NCBI GenBank assembly: GCA_036732755.1
Contig: DAINBU010000004.1
Coordinates: 1 to 64,000, forward strand
Length of the DNA: 64,000 nucleotides
Direction: 5' to 3'
Source of the DNA: DASRRB01 sp036732755
GTDB taxonomy: Bacteria; Planctomycetota; B15-G4; SIAN01
Shown: positions 62,435-64,000 of the stretch, in pieces
How the letters are laid out: each line of letters opens with the position of its first letter
Numbering within the stretch: the stretch's first letter is position 1
Position numbers and translations under genes: made by a program
Notes under the pieces: model-generated
The model's input: the letters and a program-made list of their open reading frames with translations, nothing else
The model's database searches: none
What the model was told of the DNA's origin: nothing

Positions 62435-64000
62435 ATGCGTATCCCGGACGGGTCGAGCTCCACCGACGGCGACGATGCGCTCGATGACGGACTGCGCGCC
62501 GCATTCGTGCCCGTGAGCGATGCCGGGCGACCGAGGGTCCGGGAGATCGTCGCTCGAATCGCCGGCAGCGCCCCGCAGGTGAATCTGCGCGGACCCGACT
62601 TCGAACACACGCCGATCGTAGACGCGAATTCGCCGGAGGCGCGCTCGCTGCCGCTCGGCCGCGGCTCCTACCAGATCCTCGGCGAGATCGCGCGGGGCGG
62701 GATGGGGGTGATCCTGCGCGGCCACGACCAGGACCTCGGTCGCGACATCGCGATGAAGGTGCTGCACAAGGACCTTTCCCGTCGCGCCGACATCCTGCAG
62801 CGCTTCGTGGAGGAGGCGCAGATCGGAGGCCAGCTCCAGCATCCCGGCGTCGTCCCGGTCTACGAGCTCGGGCTGATGGCCGACGAGCGGCCTTACTTCA
62901 CGATGAAGCTCGTGAAGGGACGCACGCTCGCGGCGCTGCTCGCCGAGCGGCCGAAACCCGATCTCGACCGCCGCAAGCTCCTCGAGGTCTTCGAAGCCGT
63001 GTGCCAGACGGTCGCCTACGCCCACTCGCGCGGCGTGATCCACCGCGACTTGAAGCCCTCGAACGTGATGGTCGGCGCGTTCGGCGAAGTGCAGGTCGTC
63101 GATTGGGGCCTGGCGAAGGTCCTGCACCACGGCGGCACCGCCGACGAACTGCGCGCGAAGGCGGCCCATGAGTCGAGCTCGATCATCGCGACCGTGCGCA
63201 GCGACCCGAACCAGCGGGGCTCCGACTCGGTCGCGGGCTCGGTGATGGGGACGCCGGCGTACATGTCGCCGGAACAAGCGCGGGGCGAAGTCGACCGGCT
63301 CGACGAACGAGGCGATGTCTTCAGCCTCGGCGCGATCCTCTGCGAGATCCTCACGGGAACGCCGCCGTTTCCCGGCGAGCGCGACGTCGCGCTGACGCGC
63401 GGAGCAAACGCAGAGCTCGGCGAGACGCTCGAACGCGTCGATGGATGCGGTGCCGACGCCGACCTGATCGACCTCTGCAAGCACTGCTTGATGCCGAATC
63501 CCTCGGAGCGGCCGCGCAGCGCCGAAGTGCTCGCGCAACGGCTCCACGCCCATCTCGTTTCGGTCGAGGAGCGCGCGCGGCGGGCGCAGATCGCGGCGGC
63601 GCAGGCGCAGGTCCGGGCGTACGAGGAGCGCAAGGCGAGGAAGCTCACCCTCGCGCTCGCCATCTCGGTACTCGCGACGGTGCTTCTCGGCGGCGGAGGA
63701 TGGCTCGCGTTCGAACAGCGTGCGCGACATCGTCGCCTCGAAACGGAGCAGTCGGTGGTCGCGTCGCTCGCCGACGCAGCGCTGGCGCGCGGCCGTCAGG
63801 ACTGGCCCGCAGCGAAAGCGGCGGTCGCACGGGCGCAGGCTCGACTCGAAGGCGAGGAGGCGGGCGACTCCCTGAAACGAAGGGTCGCCGATGACGCATC
63901 GGCCATCCGGAGCGAGTCCGAATCCGCAGAGGCGGCGGCAGCGCTCGCGATCGACAACGAACGACTCGTGGACCAGCTCCAGGACATCCGCCAACCTGAA
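62435..64000 (+). CDS. transmembrane Ser/Thr protein kinase (C-terminus beyond the window)
   Basis: At least 522 residues, open at the window edge. After an N-terminal linker of about 75 residues the kinase domain begins with YQILGEIARGGMGVILRGHD; AMKVL lysine near 108, HRDLKPSNVMVG at 203, DWGLAKV near 223 (DWG instead of DFG, frequent in planctomycete kinases), GTPAYMSPEQARGE near 270, and LGAILCEILTGTPPF. A membrane helix (about 405-425, TLALAISVLATVLLGGGGWLAF) puts the C-terminal region outside the cytoplasm. A helical region rich in Ala/Glu follows the helix, as in kinases with TPR or other C-terminal sensors. Directly regulated sigma factor not identified. Confidence 0.93.
   Translation, partial: MRIPDGSSSTDGDDALDDGLRAAFVPVSDAGRPRVREIVARIAGSAPQVNLRGPDFEHTPIVDANSPEARSLPLGRGSYQILGEIARGGMGVILRGHDQDLGRDIAMKVLHKDLSRRADILQRFVEEAQIGGQLQHPGVVPVYELGLMADERPYFTMKLVKGRTLAALLAERPKPDLDRRKLLEVFEAVCQTVAYAHSRGVIHRDLKPSNVMVGAFGEVQVVDWGLAKVLHHGGTADELRAKAAHESSSIIATVRSDPNQRGSDSVAGSVMGTPAYMSPEQARGEVDRLDERGDVFSLGAILCEILTGTPPFPGERDVALTRGANAELGETLERVDGCGADADLIDLCKHCLMPNPSERPRSAEVLAQRLHAHLVSVEERARRAQIAAAQAQVRAYEERKARKLTLALAISVLATVLLGGGGWLAFEQRARHRRLETEQSVVASLADAALARGRQDWPAAKAAVARAQARLEGEEAGDSLKRRVADDASAIRSESESAEAAAALAIDNERLVDQLQDIRQPE

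Overview
The window is a GC-rich (by eye about 70%) bacterial scaffold holding three assembly gaps of exactly 10 N (27977-27986, 45030-45039, 50355-50364), so it is a joined draft or metagenome contig. The gene content points to Planctomycetota: a DUF1501 / DUF1549-DUF1553 (PSD1-type cytochrome) pair with Tat signals, Tat-exported Gfo/Idh/MocA oxidoreductases, several ECF sigma factors beside Ser/Thr kinases, many secreted FG-GAP, propeller and hypothetical proteins, and a GH172 (former DUF2961) enzyme. The phylum is inferred from families; no rRNA or tRNA gene was seen.

Layout. 1-6840: a partial radical SAM protein with a C-terminal propeller-like half, diverging from an OPT oligopeptide transporter and a membrane-anchored hypothetical protein. 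7198-12885: a one-direction cassette of two ECF sigma factors, a transmembrane Ser/Thr kinase fused to an FGE-sulfatase-like domain, and two unrecognised genes of visibly lower GC. 12923-19403: a minus-strand run with a di-haem cytochrome c peroxidase/MauG-like protein, a LamG-fold protein, an amino-acid permease and a secreted hypothetical protein. 19510-28998: YceI, a membrane protein, then two divergent translationally coupled operons: two-PDZ lipoprotein with two FG-GAP proteins (minus), and membrane-fusion-like protein, alpha/alpha-toroid protein and metallo-beta-lactamase lipoprotein (plus).

29014-38870: a secreted HExxH peptidase-like protein, a GH172 enzyme and four secreted PD40-type beta-propeller proteins that form an A-B-A-B tandem duplication which carried along the 3' end of the GH172 gene. 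39089-49679: HisRS, a tandem lipoprotein family with a truncated middle copy, a GNAT enzyme, an ABC exporter pair, an MBL/ArsC-like pair, a large secreted repeat protein and a peptidyl-prolyl isomerase-like protein. 49813-56745: DUF1501, DUF1549/1553, MocA, then a hypothetical gene bracketed by 73-bp imperfect direct repeats built from neighbouring gene ends. 56732-64000: AAA+ ATPase, a secreted protein, an ECF sigma factor, a second MocA, a LOG-family protein, a small secreted protein and a partial transmembrane Ser/Thr kinase.

Recurring themes are secretion (most products carry Sec, Tat or lipoprotein signals), sigma factor plus kinase signalling, tight 4-nt ATGA/GTGA overlaps between co-directional genes, and local duplication with decay. 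A shared C-terminal module links the four propellers, the cytochrome peroxidase and a decayed fragment at 6848-6960. The most unusual loci are the sigma-kinase/FGE cassette with its two unknown genes, the A-B-A-B propeller array, and the repeat-bracketed gene.
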